Positions 1 through 7,876 of a stretch of DNA of 64,000 bases are shown piece after piece (position 1 is the stretch's first letter; every line of letters starts with the position of its first letter). A program made the translations under genes and the position numbers. The notes below the pieces were generated by a model. It did not search any database, was not told the origin of the DNA, and worked only from the letters and a program-made list of their open reading frames with translations. The DNA is from JBBSUQ01 sp964389755 (lineage in GTDB: Bacteria; Bacteroidota; Bacteroidia; Flavobacteriales_D; Crocinitomicaceae), in assembly GCA_964389755.1 (NCBI GenBank), contig CAYMEW010000024.1:1-64000 (forward strand), read 5' to 3'.

Positions 1-26
1 TTTCTTGATATAAAGTTTATTGTATC

Positions 27-407
27 CTACTTTTTCCCATTGCAGCAAAAAGTAGCAAAAAGTGCTAGCGCTACGTTGCAACAGCCACCCAACCGGCATT
101 TGTTCCGGAACATTTTACCAAACTTTCCGCCTGGGGGCGGATTCGGACAAGGTAAAAGTTCTACGGAACTGCATGCGTTGGGTCCCGGCAGCTTCCCTCG
201 ATTACTTCGCCTTCCCCAGGCGAAATCTCGGTCTTCACGAGCAGTGCTTTGTCCCTCGCCTTTCGCTCCTTCGCCAGGAGCAGGCTCAGTCTTCGCGAGC
301 AGTGCTCGCTCTTACTAAGGCGCGGTGTAAAGTACACGCGGATTGCTTCGTCTTTAAGGTTAGTGTGTTTATGGAGTTTTCGCAAAGTGGGATTGCATGT
401 GCGTTTT
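27..407. repeat. Intergenic structured repeat, copy 1
   Basis: Non-coding DNA. The copy begins with a perfect 9-bp hairpin (27-35 with 47-55). It is followed by a block around 64-80 shared with copy 2, then a long imperfect stem (102-119 with 151-169, about 17 pairs) that encloses a small GC hairpin (127-131 with 136-140). The 3' block (about 329-407) is clearly similar to 709-786. Between them sits a segment with an internal 18-bp direct repeat (231-248 and 289-306, one mismatch) and a small hairpin near 206-226. I see no credible protein here. The short open frames overlap each other and have no family resemblance. Confidence 0.6.
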
Positions 408-526
408 CGGTGACTGGTTTTAGAATTTGTTTGCTCTCCCTCGATGAGGGAGATACAGAGGGAGGGGGGCTGTTAATGCATAAGGGCTTCGGAAGACTGG
501 TTTTTCTTAAAATAAAGTGTTTGCAT

Positions 527-786
527 CCTACTTTTTTTCATTGCCAAAAAAAGTAGGCAAAAAAGTCTAGCGCTACGTTGCAGCCATTACCCGCTTGGGT
601 ACTTGTTCCTAAAATTTCTGAAAACTCCTTCCGTTGGTCGTCAGACAGCCAGAAATTTTGACGGAACGGCGTACAGCGGGTGCCAATGGCTTACACTCAT
701 GCGCATTGTAAAGTACGCGCGGATTGCTTCGTATTTGAGGTTATGGTGTATATGGAGTTGTTACAAAGTGGGGTTGCGTGGGCGTT
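527..786. repeat. Intergenic structured repeat, copy 2
   Basis: Second copy of the element seen at 27-407, ending 12 bases from the stop of the sugar transferase gene. It has the same order of parts: a perfect 12-bp hairpin (527-538 with 546-557), the shared block near 567-583, a long stem (605-620 with 650-667, about 16 pairs) and the 3' block at 709-786. The stem arms differ in sequence from copy 1 but still pair. The copy is shorter because the roughly 150-bp insert before the 3' block is missing. The first hairpin has runs of A/T on both sides, so it could also stop transcription leaving the polysaccharide operon. Confidence 0.6.
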
Positions 787-798
787 CTATCTGTTCTA

Positions 799-1386
799 TC
801 AGGAGATCATTTTCAGGAAGGTGCGCCACATGATCTTCAGGTCGGTGGTGAGGGTGGGTTTTGCGATATACTTTAAGTTGAGTGCGAGTTTGGCAGGCAT
901 GATCTCTTCTATGTAGGTCTTTTCGGGATCCGTGGCCTTACCAAGCAGTTCGTTTTCGCGAAAGTATTCGAGGGATGCGTAGTCCGTGATGCCGGGCCGT
1001 ACTTCGAGCACGCGGCGTTGTTGTTCGGTGTAGTGTCTGACGTATTCAGCGACTTCGGGACGTGGTCCCACAATGCTCATCTCTCCTTTGAGTACATTGA
1101 CAAATTGCGGAAATTCGTCGAGTTTGGTCTTTCGCAGGAAATAACCGATCCGCGTGATCCGGGGGTCGCGCATACCGACCGTCAGTTTCCCGGCGCGGTC
1201 GGCATCGGGTCGCATGGTTCGGAACTTCAGTAGCCTGAAGGGTTCTCCGTATCTTCCGATGCGTTCCTGCCGATAGAAAACTCCTCCCCGGCTTCCTGCC
1301 ACAATTCCGATGGCGATGAACAGTCCTACCGGAAGAAAGATCAACAGGATCACGAGCGACACAATGATGTCGAAGAGGCGTTTCAT
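799..1386 (-). CDS. Initiating sugar transferase (PglC/WcaJ C-terminal type)
   Basis: 195 aa. A bacterial sugar transferase that moves a sugar-1-phosphate from a nucleotide sugar onto undecaprenyl phosphate, the first membrane step of glycan assembly. It is the short form: one N-terminal hydrophobic segment (about residues 7-30) that in PglC forms a re-entrant hairpin, then the catalytic domain. Visible family motifs are KFRTM (54-58), the Asp90-Glu91 catalytic dyad in KLDEFPQ, SIVGPRP (104-110) and RPGIT (130-134). It is the last gene of the cluster and its start overlaps the aminotransferase stop by 4 bases, so the two are probably translationally coupled. The sugar substrate cannot be read from the sequence; the neighbouring aminotransferase suggests an amino-sugar. 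Confidence 0.93.
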   Translation of the reverse strand: MKRLFDIIVSLVILLIFLPVGLFIAIGIVAGSRGGVFYRQERIGRYGEPFRLLKFRTMRPDADRAGKLTVGMRDPRITRIGYFLRKTKLDEFPQFVNVLKGEMSIVGPRPEVAEYVRHYTEQQRRVLEVRPGITDYASLEYFRENELLGKATDPEKTYIEEIMPAKLALNLKYIAKPTLTTDLKIMWRTFLKMIS

Positions 1387-2597
1387 TTCCCGAGTACTTC
1401 GGTTACAGACTCTTTCACTGCGCGAATGACCGTATCCACCTGTTCATCGGAAAGGTCAAAATAGACCGGGAGCGAGATCTCATTGGCATATTTGTTCCAG
1501 GCTTCCGGGTAGTCTTCCATGCGGTAACCGCGTTCTTTGTAGGCGGTAAGCAGCGGCAAAGGCTGAAAGTGAACATTTACCGATACATCCCGGTCGAATA
1601 TGCCCTGCATAATGGCGTCCCGCTGTGCTTCGGAGGCGCCTGCAATGCGCAGCAGGTACAGGTGATAACAACTTTCGCGGTCGTGATCTTTTAGGAGCGG
1701 CACACTGAAACGATCATCCTGTTCAAATGCCTTTTCATATTTTTCACAGATCGTCTGCCGGCGTGCCAGGTTCTCATCGAAACGTTCGAGTTCAATGATT
1801 CCTATGGAAGCGAGCAGATCGGTCATATTGCATTTATAGCCCGGTTCGAGCACATCGTAGCGCCAGTTCCCTTTCTGTGTTTTAGCCAGTGCGTCCTTTG
1901 ATTGCCCGTGCAGGATCTTGATGCACAATTGGCGGTAGATCTCTTCATGATCAAACTGCTCCGGCAGGTTGATGCACATCGCGCCGCCTTCGGCCGTGGT
2001 CAGGTTCTTCACTGCGTGAAAGGAAAAGCAACTCAGGTCCGCCAGGCTTCCGCTCATGCGTCCTTTGTAGCTTGCTCCGAAACTATGTGCGGCATCCGCT
2101 GCGATGAGGATCCGTCCCAGTTTTTCCTGGAGCGGCCCGGACGGGTTGAATTTCCGGCGTATTTCTTCCCTGTTCACGAGTTCGTAAAGTTCATCGTATT
2201 TGCAGGGAAGTCCGCCGATGTCGACGGGCATAATGACCTTGGTACGTTCGGTAATTGCTTCTGCAACCTTTTCGACACTGATATTGAAATCAGCAGGATC
2301 CAGGTCGACCATGACGGGTTTTGCCCCGGTATGTATCACGACGTTGGCACTCGCACAATAGGTATAGGCCGGAAGGATGACTTCATCCCCGGGGCCCACT
2401 CCCCACCAGCGGAGCAATACTTCCATTCCGGCGGTCCAGGAATTTACGGCCACGGTTGTTTTACAACCACAGTAAGCGGTGATCATCTTCTCGAATTGCT
2501 TGGTGCGCGGTCCGGTGGTAATCCAGCCGCTTGTAAGGGCTGCAGTTACTTCGTCGATCACACGCTGATCTATTCGCGGGGGAGAAAAAGGAATCAT
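1383..2597 (-). CDS. DegT/DnrJ/EryC1/StrS-family PLP aminotransferase
   Basis: 404 aa, normal length for the family. These enzymes transfer an amino group to a keto-sugar nucleotide, as in PglE or perosamine synthase. The PLP lysine is Lys197 in SFHAVKNLT, and Asp168 in AADAAH is the expected ring-nitrogen partner. The N-terminal phrase with SGWITTGP and the later HLYLLR and VHFQPL stretches are typical of sugar aminotransferases. It sits directly before the initiating transferase (4-base overlap), which fits supplying a UDP- or dTDP-amino-sugar for the first step. No dehydratase or acetyltransferase of the same pathway is in this window, so the rest of that route must be outside it or elsewhere. 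Confidence 0.92.
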   Translation of the reverse strand: MIPFSPPRIDQRVIDEVTAALTSGWITTGPRTKQFEKMITAYCGCKTTVAVNSWTAGMEVLLRWWGVGPGDEVILPAYTYCASANVVIHTGAKPVMVDLDPADFNISVEKVAEAITERTKVIMPVDIGGLPCKYDELYELVNREEIRRKFNPSGPLQEKLGRILIAADAAHSFGASYKGRMSGSLADLSCFSFHAVKNLTTAEGGAMCINLPEQFDHEEIYRQLCIKILHGQSKDALAKTQKGNWRYDVLEPGYKCNMTDLLASIGIIELERFDENLARRQTICEKYEKAFEQDDRFSVPLLKDHDRESCYHLYLLRIAGASEAQRDAIMQGIFDRDVSVNVHFQPLPLLTAYKERGYRMEDYPEAWNKYANEISLPVYFDLSDEQVDTVIRAVKESVTEVLGK

Positions 2598-2629
2598 CCT
2601 GGGCTTATTTTAATGTGTTTTGTTCGAAA

Positions 2630-3850
2630 TTAGTGATTTTGCAGTTCCTGCAGGAAGCCGGCGGCTATTTTATCGCGGTTGAAATGTTCGGTGACGTAAT
2701 TCCGTCCGTTCTTTCCCATTTCCGCAATCGCCTCCCTGTTTTCTGCGAAGAAGCGCATATTGTGTGCGAGGTCCTCTGCATTTTCAGGTTCAAAAAACCG
2801 TCCGGCTTTGGCCCGGTCAATGAAATGTTCTTTTGCTTCTCCTTCGACTCCTAATAACAGGGCTTTTTCCATGGCGAGTGCTTCAAAGAGTTTCGAGGGA
2901 ATGGCTCCGAGGAAGAGTTCGAGTTTGCGGAGGGGCACCAGCGCGATGTCGACTTCGCGCAATACGTGGGGCATGCGGTCTTTGGGAACGGGCGGCAGAA
3001 AGTGCACGTTTACCAGGTCGAGTTCTTTTCTCAGCCGGAGCAATGTTTCTTTTTCGGGACCGGAGCCCTGGAGGATAATCTGAATGCGTGGATCATCCTT
3101 CACTTTTTCTGCGGCCTGCAAAACGGTTTGCAATCCCTGCGCATGCCCGAGGATCCCGCCGTAAAAGAACAGCACTGCTTTTTCATCAAAACCATGTTCT
3201 TTGCGAAAACTTTTCTTTTCATAGCGCGCCGGATCGTAGAAAGCAACGTCCACCCCATTGGGCAGCCAGTATACTTTTCTGTCGGGGAAGCGTTGCCGAA
3301 TGTTATTCACGATACCCATTGTTTGCCCCGTAATGAGTTCCGAACGCCGGTAGCAACGCGCTTCGAGCCTGTAAGCCTGGGCGAGTAACTTCTTGTTGGT
3401 CACGACCCCGAGTTTTTCGGCACTTTCGGGCCAGAGATCGGAGACGTTAAAAATCAGTTTTGCTTTCAGCTTCCGGGCGAGTGCCATGGCGGTATACCCG
3501 AGAAACAGCGGTGGTGATTCGACCATCAGGAAATCGTAATCAGCCAATTTTCTTCCGCGGCGGTAGGCGGTAAAGACGAAGCTGAAATAGTTGAGCAACC
3601 TTGAAACGATGCCCGAAGAATCGGAGACATAGATCGGAGCGCGGTAAACCTGAATGCCGTCGATCTTTTCCTGCCTGATCTTTCCTTTGCGATAGGCTTC
3701 GAAGATTTCCATTTTCGGGTAGTTGGGCATGGCCGTGAGCACTTCCACCTGTACGCCGTTCTTCATGAGCCTGAGAGCCAGTTCGTGCAAGCGGTTTTGC
3801 GGTGCCCCGATCTCAGGCGGATAGTATTGTGTAAGTATCAGTAATTTCAT
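2630..3850 (-). CDS. Glycosyltransferase family 4 (WbuB-like)
   Basis: About 406 aa from the ATG at 3850, which opens with MKLLILTQYYPPEIGA, the usual beginning of WbuB-type GT4 enzymes; a longer frame reaches 3901 but its extra 17 residues look non-native. GT-B fold: acceptor-side N-terminal domain, then a donor-binding C-terminal domain with LFFYGGILGHAQG and the SKLFEALAMEKALLL segment carrying the conserved donor-site glutamate. It overlaps the upstream gene by 4 bases (3847-3850). WbuB relatives add an N-acetyl-amino-sugar early in O-antigen assembly. Its place just before the aminotransferase and initiating transferase agrees with a second-sugar role, but that is inference. Confidence 0.88.
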   Translation of the reverse strand: MKLLILTQYYPPEIGAPQNRLHELALRLMKNGVQVEVLTAMPNYPKMEIFEAYRKGKIRQEKIDGIQVYRAPIYVSDSSGIVSRLLNYFSFVFTAYRRGRKLADYDFLMVESPPLFLGYTAMALARKLKAKLIFNVSDLWPESAEKLGVVTNKKLLAQAYRLEARCYRRSELITGQTMGIVNNIRQRFPDRKVYWLPNGVDVAFYDPARYEKKSFRKEHGFDEKAVLFFYGGILGHAQGLQTVLQAAEKVKDDPRIQIILQGSGPEKETLLRLRKELDLVNVHFLPPVPKDRMPHVLREVDIALVPLRKLELFLGAIPSKLFEALAMEKALLLGVEGEAKEHFIDRAKAGRFFEPENAEDLAHNMRFFAENREAIAEMGKNGRNYVTEHFNRDKIAAGFLQELQNH

Positions 3851-5079
3851 GAAATGGCTGTGCGTTGTTTTTGTTGTTCGAAGCGAATGAGCAGGAAGCA
3901 CAGGAAGAAAGTATAAAATACGATTCCGCTCTGGCGTTGCAGCATGGACTCAAAGAGCATGTTAAATGCGAGATTTACCGTGAGTAGTGTCATCAGCCAG
4001 CTTCTTACTTTCACGCCGTAACAAAAATAGGCAAATACGAGCAAAAGCAGCAGGAACATTCCGGGTAAACCGATCTCGATCGCGGTCTGGAAATACTGGT
4101 TGTGCGGATTGTAATAGTGATCTGCCATGCCGGGCTGACCGAGTTCGGTCAGTTTCGTGTGCATCACGGGATCGAGGTTGTCGGTTCCGACCCCAAGCGG
4201 GTGTTCACCGATCAACTCCACGGAGGCCGTCCAGAGGCAAAGCCGTGTCTCACTCCCGGAAACCGGTGGCGTGCGCGAACGCACGAAATGCAGCGGATCG
4301 TGCAGGTAATCGCGGAGGTAGTAAACTGTACCGCCCAAATCGTGCCGGATCTTCGGAATGGCAAATACCGAGAGGCAGGCAGCGGTGAGCAGCGCGCTTA
4401 CGAGGATGCTTTTCCATTTCCCAAAGCGCCGGTAGAATACAAAACCGCCGTAGATGAGGATAGTGAGTACCAGTAAAAGGACCCCGGCCAGGCTGATCAG
4501 AAAGAGCTGACAGATTGTAAAAAATAACATGAGGGGAATGGTCCATCCCCAGCGGTATCCCTTCCAGCCCCGTCTCTGTGCGCTAAAAAGGCAGATCATT
4601 CCCATAAACAGGAATGCGGACAGGTAGGTCGGGTGATGTATCGGAGAAAGTGCCGACGAGAAAAGGCAGCTCATTTGACCTGTTTCGCGATAGCACCCCA
4701 GTGCGGGAATGATTCCGAGCAGTGAACTCAGGACAAGTCCGCCGAGGAAAAAAGGCAGTATTTTTCGTAATGAGAGCGATGCATCCCGCAGCCGAAAGGC
4801 GAAGAGCAGCGGAAATATGACGAAGGACAATTTATATTCGAAATAGCGGGAGGCGTGTGCGAGGTCGTCCGAAAAGAAAACACCGATTGCATAAGCGATG
4901 TAGAGTGCCGGGAAAAGCCAAAGCAGTTTGTGCGGCTTCCAGTGCAGTTCTTTCAGAACGATGCCGACAATGGTCGTAAGTATAACGAGCAGGAGCGCCA
5001 TGGTGGTCCAGTGCTCGAGTGAGAGAAAAACGACGAGGAAGATTCCCCAAACGATGTGATAGATGCGTTCGAAGTTCAT
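3847..5079 (-). CDS. O-antigen ligase/polymerase-like membrane protein
   Basis: About 410 aa from the ATG at 5079, chosen because it overlaps the upstream stop (5076) by 4 bases like its neighbours; a longer frame to 5133 is less likely. It has ten or more hydrophobic segments and a large periplasmic loop after the middle of the protein. That loop carries the Wzy_C/WaaL signature: a GVGTDN turn followed by HNQYFQTAIEIGLPG, where the histidine is the residue usually conserved. These proteins join polysaccharide repeats to each other (Wzy) or to an acceptor such as lipid A core or protein. A second member of the superfamily lies at 6665-7876, so one may be the polymerase and the other the ligase; the sequence does not say which. 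Confidence 0.85.
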   Translation of the reverse strand: MNFERIYHIVWGIFLVVFLSLEHWTTMALLLVILTTIVGIVLKELHWKPHKLLWLFPALYIAYAIGVFFSDDLAHASRYFEYKLSFVIFPLLFAFRLRDASLSLRKILPFFLGGLVLSSLLGIIPALGCYRETGQMSCLFSSALSPIHHPTYLSAFLFMGMICLFSAQRRGWKGYRWGWTIPLMLFFTICQLFLISLAGVLLLVLTILIYGGFVFYRRFGKWKSILVSALLTAACLSVFAIPKIRHDLGGTVYYLRDYLHDPLHFVRSRTPPVSGSETRLCLWTASVELIGEHPLGVGTDNLDPVMHTKLTELGQPGMADHYYNPHNQYFQTAIEIGLPGMFLLLLLVFAYFCYGVKVRSWLMTLLTVNLAFNMLFESMLQRQSGIVFYTFFLCFLLIRFEQQKQRTAIS

Positions 5080-6185
5080 TTCCCGAGTAGTTTTTGATAA
5101 TGCCCGATCATGCTCTGCAGGTTTACCGACCATTCATAGCGTTCGTGTACGCTATCGAAGGCACGACGCGCGCGTTCTTTCGCCGCTTCCGGGTTTGAAA
5201 TGATCTGACCGATTGCATCCGCTGCGGCTTCCACGGACCTGCGCGGGACCATGAGTCCCAGTTCATTTCCATTTTCAAGGACCTCACGGTAACCATCAAC
5301 ATCGGAGGCCACCACAAAAGCGCCGGAGGCCATTGCTTCGACGAGCGATACGCCGAAACTTTCACTATCCAGCACGGAAAGCCCGACAAAGATATCGATC
5401 TTCGCGTGCCACTTTGCAATCACTTCGTGTTCCACTGACCCCGTGAATTCGGTACGCCCGGAAATGCCAAGTTCTTTTGCCAGTTGCCAGTATTCCGAGT
5501 CGTGCGACCCCGTGCCTACAAGCAGCAGGCGCAGGTCGCGGTCCGGAAATCGTTCACACAACAGTGCAAACGCACGTATGAGGTAATCCGTTCCGTATTT
5601 GGGAGTAAGTGCTTTAATGCTGCCGATCACGATGGTTCCCTGCGGATCGAAGGATGTGTGTCGTTCCTTTGCAAAAGCCCGGGTATCGAGTCCGAAGGGC
5701 ACCGTCACGACCGGTACGTTCGTGTATTTACGCGTTTCGGCGGCCATACAGTTACTCGTGGAGCAGACCAGGTCCGGTTTGGACAGGATGTATTTCAGGA
5801 GCCGTTTAAAGGAAAAGTTTTGTTTGGGAAAGTCATACACATCTGCTCCCCACACGGAGATTACGAGCGGACGAAAGCCCGCCAGGACACTCAAGAGGCC
5901 ATAACTCGTGGCATAATGGGCATGCACGATGTCCGGGGAAAATTCGCGGATCGTTTTACGCAATGCTCCTACACGCCTGGTGTAGCCAAGTTTCGTTTGC
6001 CACCTGGAAGCATTTTCCTTTTTAACAGGGGCAAATCCGAGGGTAAAGTGCGGAAGTGCGGAATACCAGTCGCTTTGCGGGGCGGACAGACTGAAAAGAC
6101 TTATTTCGATGCCTGCACCGCACAGTCCGCGCACCCATTTGCGGGTGTGGGCAGAGTTGATATCCGATAAAATGAGTATCCGCAC
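5076..6185 (-). CDS. Glycosyltransferase family 4
   Basis: 369 aa. GT-B glycosyltransferase, probably cytoplasmic and membrane-associated. The N-terminal domain opens with MRILILSDINSAHTRKW. The donor site shows the E-x7-E pattern of GT4 (Glu275 and Glu283 in ESFGVSLVEAMASG). The HAHYATSYG and VWGADVYDF stretches at 89-119 resemble enzymes that act on lipid-linked sugars. It overlaps the O-antigen-ligase-like gene downstream. Upstream, a 480-bp gap to the other Wzy-like gene is filled by a gene on the opposite strand, so this gene may begin its own transcription unit. Donor and acceptor are unknown. Confidence 0.9.
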   Translation of the reverse strand: MRILILSDINSAHTRKWVRGLCGAGIEISLFSLSAPQSDWYSALPHFTLGFAPVKKENASRWQTKLGYTRRVGALRKTIREFSPDIVHAHYATSYGLLSVLAGFRPLVISVWGADVYDFPKQNFSFKRLLKYILSKPDLVCSTSNCMAAETRKYTNVPVVTVPFGLDTRAFAKERHTSFDPQGTIVIGSIKALTPKYGTDYLIRAFALLCERFPDRDLRLLLVGTGSHDSEYWQLAKELGISGRTEFTGSVEHEVIAKWHAKIDIFVGLSVLDSESFGVSLVEAMASGAFVVASDVDGYREVLENGNELGLMVPRRSVEAAADAIGQIISNPEAAKERARRAFDSVHERYEWSVNLQSMIGHYQKLLGK

Positions 6186-6206
6186 GATTTGAAGTTAAAA
6201 AAATTC

Positions 6207-6214
6207 TATTTTTG
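6207..6214 (+). promoter_or_regulatory. Possible -7 box for the plus-strand membrane gene
   Basis: The octamer matches the Bacteroidetes sigma-ABfr -7 consensus TAnnTTTG exactly and lies about 50 bases before the TTG start at 6267. There is no good TTG at the usual 19-base distance upstream, only a TTTG 15 bases away, so this is a weak call. Confidence 0.35.
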
Positions 6215-6266
6215 GCCAAGCCCCGGCACACCATTACTTTACGTCAACCGGCAAAAATAGCATGTT

Positions 6267-6758
6267 TTGAAGCATTTCATTCAAAAATACCGCATTATTC
6301 TGTTGTTTGCACTTGCCGGACTTTTGGCAGGAACATTCCTGGTCATCCGTCGTTCGCGGACCTGGATCTACCGGCTTGAATATACGTACCCGGAACATTT
6401 CAGGGAACAATTACCGGCCGAACTGGCCCGGGATACCTTTTTTGTGGCATGCGAAACGATCCGTCTTCGGAACTTCACCACTTCGATTGCCGATACCTTA
6501 CAATCACGGGGATATCGTTGCGGCGAACTGAAAGTTTATTCAAAAGAGAATCTTGACCGGGCTTCACTTGAACGGTATTTCGACGATCGTTACAAAAAAT
6601 CCGCGATTTCCGTTTACAACATCCGCTTTGAGAAGAAGAACATGCGCATCCAGTTGATCCTGATCTATGCTGTACTCGGTATTTTCTGCGGGATCATTGT
6701 GCGGTCGTTCCTGGCCGCCAGGGCGAGCACGAAGGCCAGGGCCAGGGATGTGAAGTGA
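6267..6758 (+). CDS. Small two-TM protein with Wzz-like topology, inside the polysaccharide cluster
   Basis: 163 aa from a TTG start; the frame is closed by a stop at 6258 just before it, and the nearby ATG at 6262 meets a stop two codons later, so TTG is the only reasonable start. It has one TM near each end (about 9-27 and 128-147) and a roughly 100-residue segment between, with short charged tails. That is the layout of Wzz chain-length regulators, but those are usually longer and I see no Wzz motif, so the family is unassigned. It is the only plus-strand gene in the cluster. Its last 94 bases overlap the 3' end of the convergent Wzy-like gene. No long frame runs on the other strand over 6186-6664, which supports real coding. 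Confidence 0.65.
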   Translation: MKHFIQKYRIILLFALAGLLAGTFLVIRRSRTWIYRLEYTYPEHFREQLPAELARDTFFVACETIRLRNFTTSIADTLQSRGYRCGELKVYSKENLDRASLERYFDDRYKKSAISVYNIRFEKKNMRIQLILIYAVLGIFCGIIVRSFLAARASTKARARDVK

Positions 6759-7876
6759 TTGAGAAGCGTGTAATTTGTAAATGAACAGACGAATAGAAAG
6801 GCCAGTGCGGTAAATACCGCCATCCGGTGTGTTTTATCGGCCATCCTGAACAGCATTGCGAAGACGAGCAACCAGAGCCCAAATCCGATCACGCCGGACT
6901 GCAACAATATGGCCGCCACTTCCGAATCGATGTAAAGTCCGAAGGTTGCTTTCACGTCCTGTATTACCCCCATTCCGGTCCATTTATTTATTTCTTCGGC
7001 GAAAAAAAGGTTGAAGTTCTCATAACGCACCTGGAAAGAGTGTGATGAAAAAGCTCTTCCGGTGATAATCGAACGCAGGTTGGTGGAAAAATACATGACC
7101 GCAACAAGCAGGAGGGCCAGCACGGGCAATGCGAAAACGAGTTTACGGCTGCGGTGTATCTTCAGCCTGCTGAGTAGTAAAACAAGGAGCGGGATTCCCA
7201 TACCGAGCAGGCAGGTACGTGACTGTGTCATGAGTATGAGTATGATTCCCATCAGGGGAAAATACCAGAACTGCAAAGGCCTCCGCAGCAGGTAGTAGAT
7301 GCTAAACATCCCGAATACCAGTCCGTTGTCGTTCGGATTGGTAAAAGTACCACTGAGCCTGAACATACCCGGTTCATTGTAGTAGGTAAAGTTCGTAAAT
7401 GCTTTCGGGGAGTAGAGGTTCTGGAGCATTTCTCCCATTCCGGCAGGATTAATGAGCAGGAAGAGGTTTATGCCAACGAGTAGCATGAAAGTCATGTCAA
7501 TCAGCTTTTCACTGCGCTTCATATCAAAGCGAAGTGGTCCCGGGTAGATGGCAATAGCGAGAATAACGGGCCAGCGCAGCAGTTGGGTCGACATAAGCAG
7601 GGTGTCTGCGTTGAGGCGGTGATTGAGCGCTGTTGTGGCGAGCATCCAGGCATACAGCAGAAAAAAAGCTATTACTGCCGGCCTGAATGAGTGTTCACGC
7701 AGGGCTGTCAGCAACATGTATGCAAACGCAGGCAAAAAAAGCAGGTTGTCCCCGGGTATCTCGAAGCCGGGAGGTAAAAAGAGCGTATTGGAAATCGATA
7801 CGGCTGCAAAAAGCGCCGCTCCCCAGGCCATAACCCTTTCTACAGTCAGGAAGGCAGCGTTTCGATAAATTGCCAT
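6665..7876 (-). CDS. Wzy/O-antigen-ligase-like polytopic membrane protein
   Basis: 403 aa with about ten to twelve hydrophobic segments, including runs of paired helices around 190-270 and at the C-terminus. A periplasmic-type loop near 290-325 holds the remnants expected of Wzy proteins (GMGVIQDVKATFGLYIDSE, then LQSGVIGFGLW). It is therefore placed in the O-antigen polymerase/ligase superfamily, but more weakly than its neighbour at 3847-5079, since the typical HNxYL histidine is replaced. The start at 7876 overlaps the preceding glycosyltransferase by 31 bases; Met16 (7831) is an alternative. Its 3' end overlaps a gene on the opposite strand. Confidence 0.78.
   Translation of the reverse strand: MAIYRNAAFLTVERVMAWGAALFAAVSISNTLFLPPGFEIPGDNLLFLPAFAYMLLTALREHSFRPAVIAFFLLYAWMLATTALNHRLNADTLLMSTQLLRWPVILAIAIYPGPLRFDMKRSEKLIDMTFMLLVGINLFLLINPAGMGEMLQNLYSPKAFTNFTYYNEPGMFRLSGTFTNPNDNGLVFGMFSIYYLLRRPLQFWYFPLMGIILILMTQSRTCLLGMGIPLLVLLLSRLKIHRSRKLVFALPVLALLLVAVMYFSTNLRSIITGRAFSSHSFQVRYENFNLFFAEEINKWTGMGVIQDVKATFGLYIDSEVAAILLQSGVIGFGLWLLVFAMLFRMADKTHRMAVFTALAFLFVCSFTNYTLLNHFTSLALAFVLALAARNDRTMIPQKIPSTA

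Noticed and set aside
40..916. Several short frames of 70-160 codons on both strands at the left end
   Set aside because: They overlap each other, have no family resemblance and lie in the structured repeat.
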